From Methanococcoides sp. EBM-47 (GTDB lineage: Archaea > Halobacteriota > Methanosarcinia > Methanosarcinales > Methanosarcinaceae): a DNA stretch of 64,000 nucleotides. Shown here one piece after another: positions 63,430-64,000 of the stretch. The notes under the pieces were generated by a model. The model did not search any database. It was not told the origin of the DNA and worked only from the letters and a program-made list of their open reading frames with translations. The translations under genes and the position numbers were made by a program. Positions within the stretch are counted from its first letter, which is position 1; every line of letters starts with the position of its first letter. The DNA is taken from positions 1 through 64,000 of the forward strand of contig MPPA01000009.1 of assembly GCA_001896725.1 (NCBI GenBank), given 5' to 3'.

Positions 63430-63855
63430 TCAATACTTTCCGAAAGAACGGGCAATCAACCTGTGCATTCCATGGATGCTCAATCCGTTCCCAAGGTACA
63501 GCATCGGACACCTGCCTATCAATATATTGCCTGATGTGCCTGAAGCTATTGCACGGACTTTTTCAGTATCGGTTCTCCAGTGAACCCAAATATCCTTACA
63601 ATTCCTGTCAATAAGATATTTTATGATATCAGCAGGTTCCATAGCCGTGATACCGATCACAACTTTTTCCACCGGCAGGGACAAAGCTTTAAGGGCAGCA
63701 TTGGTTTGGTCCCTATCCATACCTTTAATGTCCAGAACCTGCACGGACATGCCCTTTTTTTTGAGTTCTTCGATGGTCAATTTTATAGCTGGCTTTGATC
63801 TGTCGGTCACTATCAGATAACTTTTCCCTTCCCAAAAGCTTTCTTCATCATTCAT
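63430..63855 (-). CDS. CoA-binding-domain-like Rossmann protein
   Basis: A 141-residue single-domain Rossmann-type protein: SYLIVTDRSKPAIKLTIEELKKKGMSVQVLDI, EKVVIGITAMEPADIIKYLIDRNCKDIWVHW and a C-terminal GRCPMLYLGNGLSIHGMHRLIARSFGKY. The layout resembles CoA-binding YccU-like proteins, though the usual glycine-rich N-terminal loop is replaced by TDRSKP. Function unknown. GGAAGG stands six bases before the ATG, 27 bases after the preceding gene's stop, so they form one unit. Confidence 0.65.
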   Translation of the reverse strand: MNDEESFWEGKSYLIVTDRSKPAIKLTIEELKKKGMSVQVLDIKGMDRDQTNAALKALSLPVEKVVIGITAMEPADIIKYLIDRNCKDIWVHWRTDTEKVRAIASGTSGNILIGRCPMLYLGNGLSIHGMHRLIARSFGKY

Positions 63856-63882
63856 GCTATACCTTCCTTATACATTGCTATA

Positions 63883-64000
63883 CTAGACCAGTTCATCAAG
63901 CGATGTAACCTTTTCTTCTTTTGATCTCGATAACACTGCTTCTATATTCTTGAAGGCAGGAACACCCGTACCTCCTGTATCAGCAGCCACAAGAGCATTA
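63883..64000 (-). CDS. C-terminal end of an unidentified protein (truncated by window edge)
   Basis: The last 38 codons on the minus strand read NALVAADTGGTGVPAFKNIE ... SLDELV and end at TAG 63883-63885. It is a soluble, acidic-basic C-terminus that I cannot assign from so little sequence. It is the upstream neighbour of the CoA-binding-like gene. Confidence 0.55.
   Translation of the reverse strand, partial: NALVAADTGGTGVPAFKNIEAVLSRSKEEKVTSLDELV

Noticed and set aside
1-64000. CRISPR arrays, rRNA operons, prophage
   Set aside because: No regularly spaced repeats, no rRNA-like conserved blocks and no phage structural or integrase genes were seen.

Overview
The window looks like chromosome from a methylotrophic, cytochrome-containing methanogen of the Methanosarcinales (Methanosarcinaceae such as Methanolobus, Methanomethylovorans or Methanococcoides fit; the genus cannot be fixed from sequence alone). 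Support: methenyl-tetrahydromethanopterin cyclohydrolase (mch), the end of a methylamine-type corrinoid protein gene, archaeal Trm1, Taw2, aIF1A and TRAM proteins, archaeal TATA promoters, heme-export genes ccmABC, and a glycine betaine ABC importer. DNA is AT-rich with many leaderless or strong-SD genes. There is one tRNA (Ser-UGA), no rRNA and no CRISPR array.

Layout. 0-4 kb: corrinoid gene (leaving the window) and a divergent two-component cluster (Cache/HAMP histidine kinase, stand-alone receiver, FilR1-type wHTH regulator) just ahead of mch. 4-18 kb: mostly housekeeping (mch, DUF2124, Taw2, an MsvR-like redox regulator, DUF2110 plus wHTH, Trm1, phosphoesterase, AIM24-like protein, TRAM, aIF1A, LarA-like protein, DEAD helicase, CheW). 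18-28 kb: a looser accessory stretch with a response regulator, DUF1638, a NikR-like regulator missing a nickel ligand, a chimeric pseudogene left by deletion of a nickel/peptide ABC operon, a NucS-like nuclease, a NYN nuclease, NAPRTase, a STAND-like NTPase with TPRs, several unannotated small ORFs and a good candidate small RNA. 28-42 kb: secreted metallo-beta-lactamase, GTPase, membrane protein, then an RND exporter / secreted protein / TrmB regulator / Rsm22 group and a methyltransferase-ATP-grasp fusion. 42-47 kb: a scar with an Rsm22 fragment duplication and decayed IS5-type transposase, a PGF-CTERM protein, a chemoreceptor whose sensor matches the kinase at the left end, FKBP and tRNA-Ser. 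47-64 kb: YyaL-type thioredoxin protein, FeoA with an iron-box-like palindrome, the betaine importer, MFS, MGMT, the thiamine genes thiM-thiE plus a ThiF/MoeB E1, ccmABC, and several membrane or hypothetical proteins.

Common threads: sensing (two proteins share one Cache sensor, plus CheW and receivers), metal handling (NikR-like, FeoA, LarA-like), and osmotic/cold adaptation (betaine uptake, TRAM, DEAD helicase). At least two genes, probably four, appear to start at CUG, AUU or AUC codons behind good Shine-Dalgarno sites.
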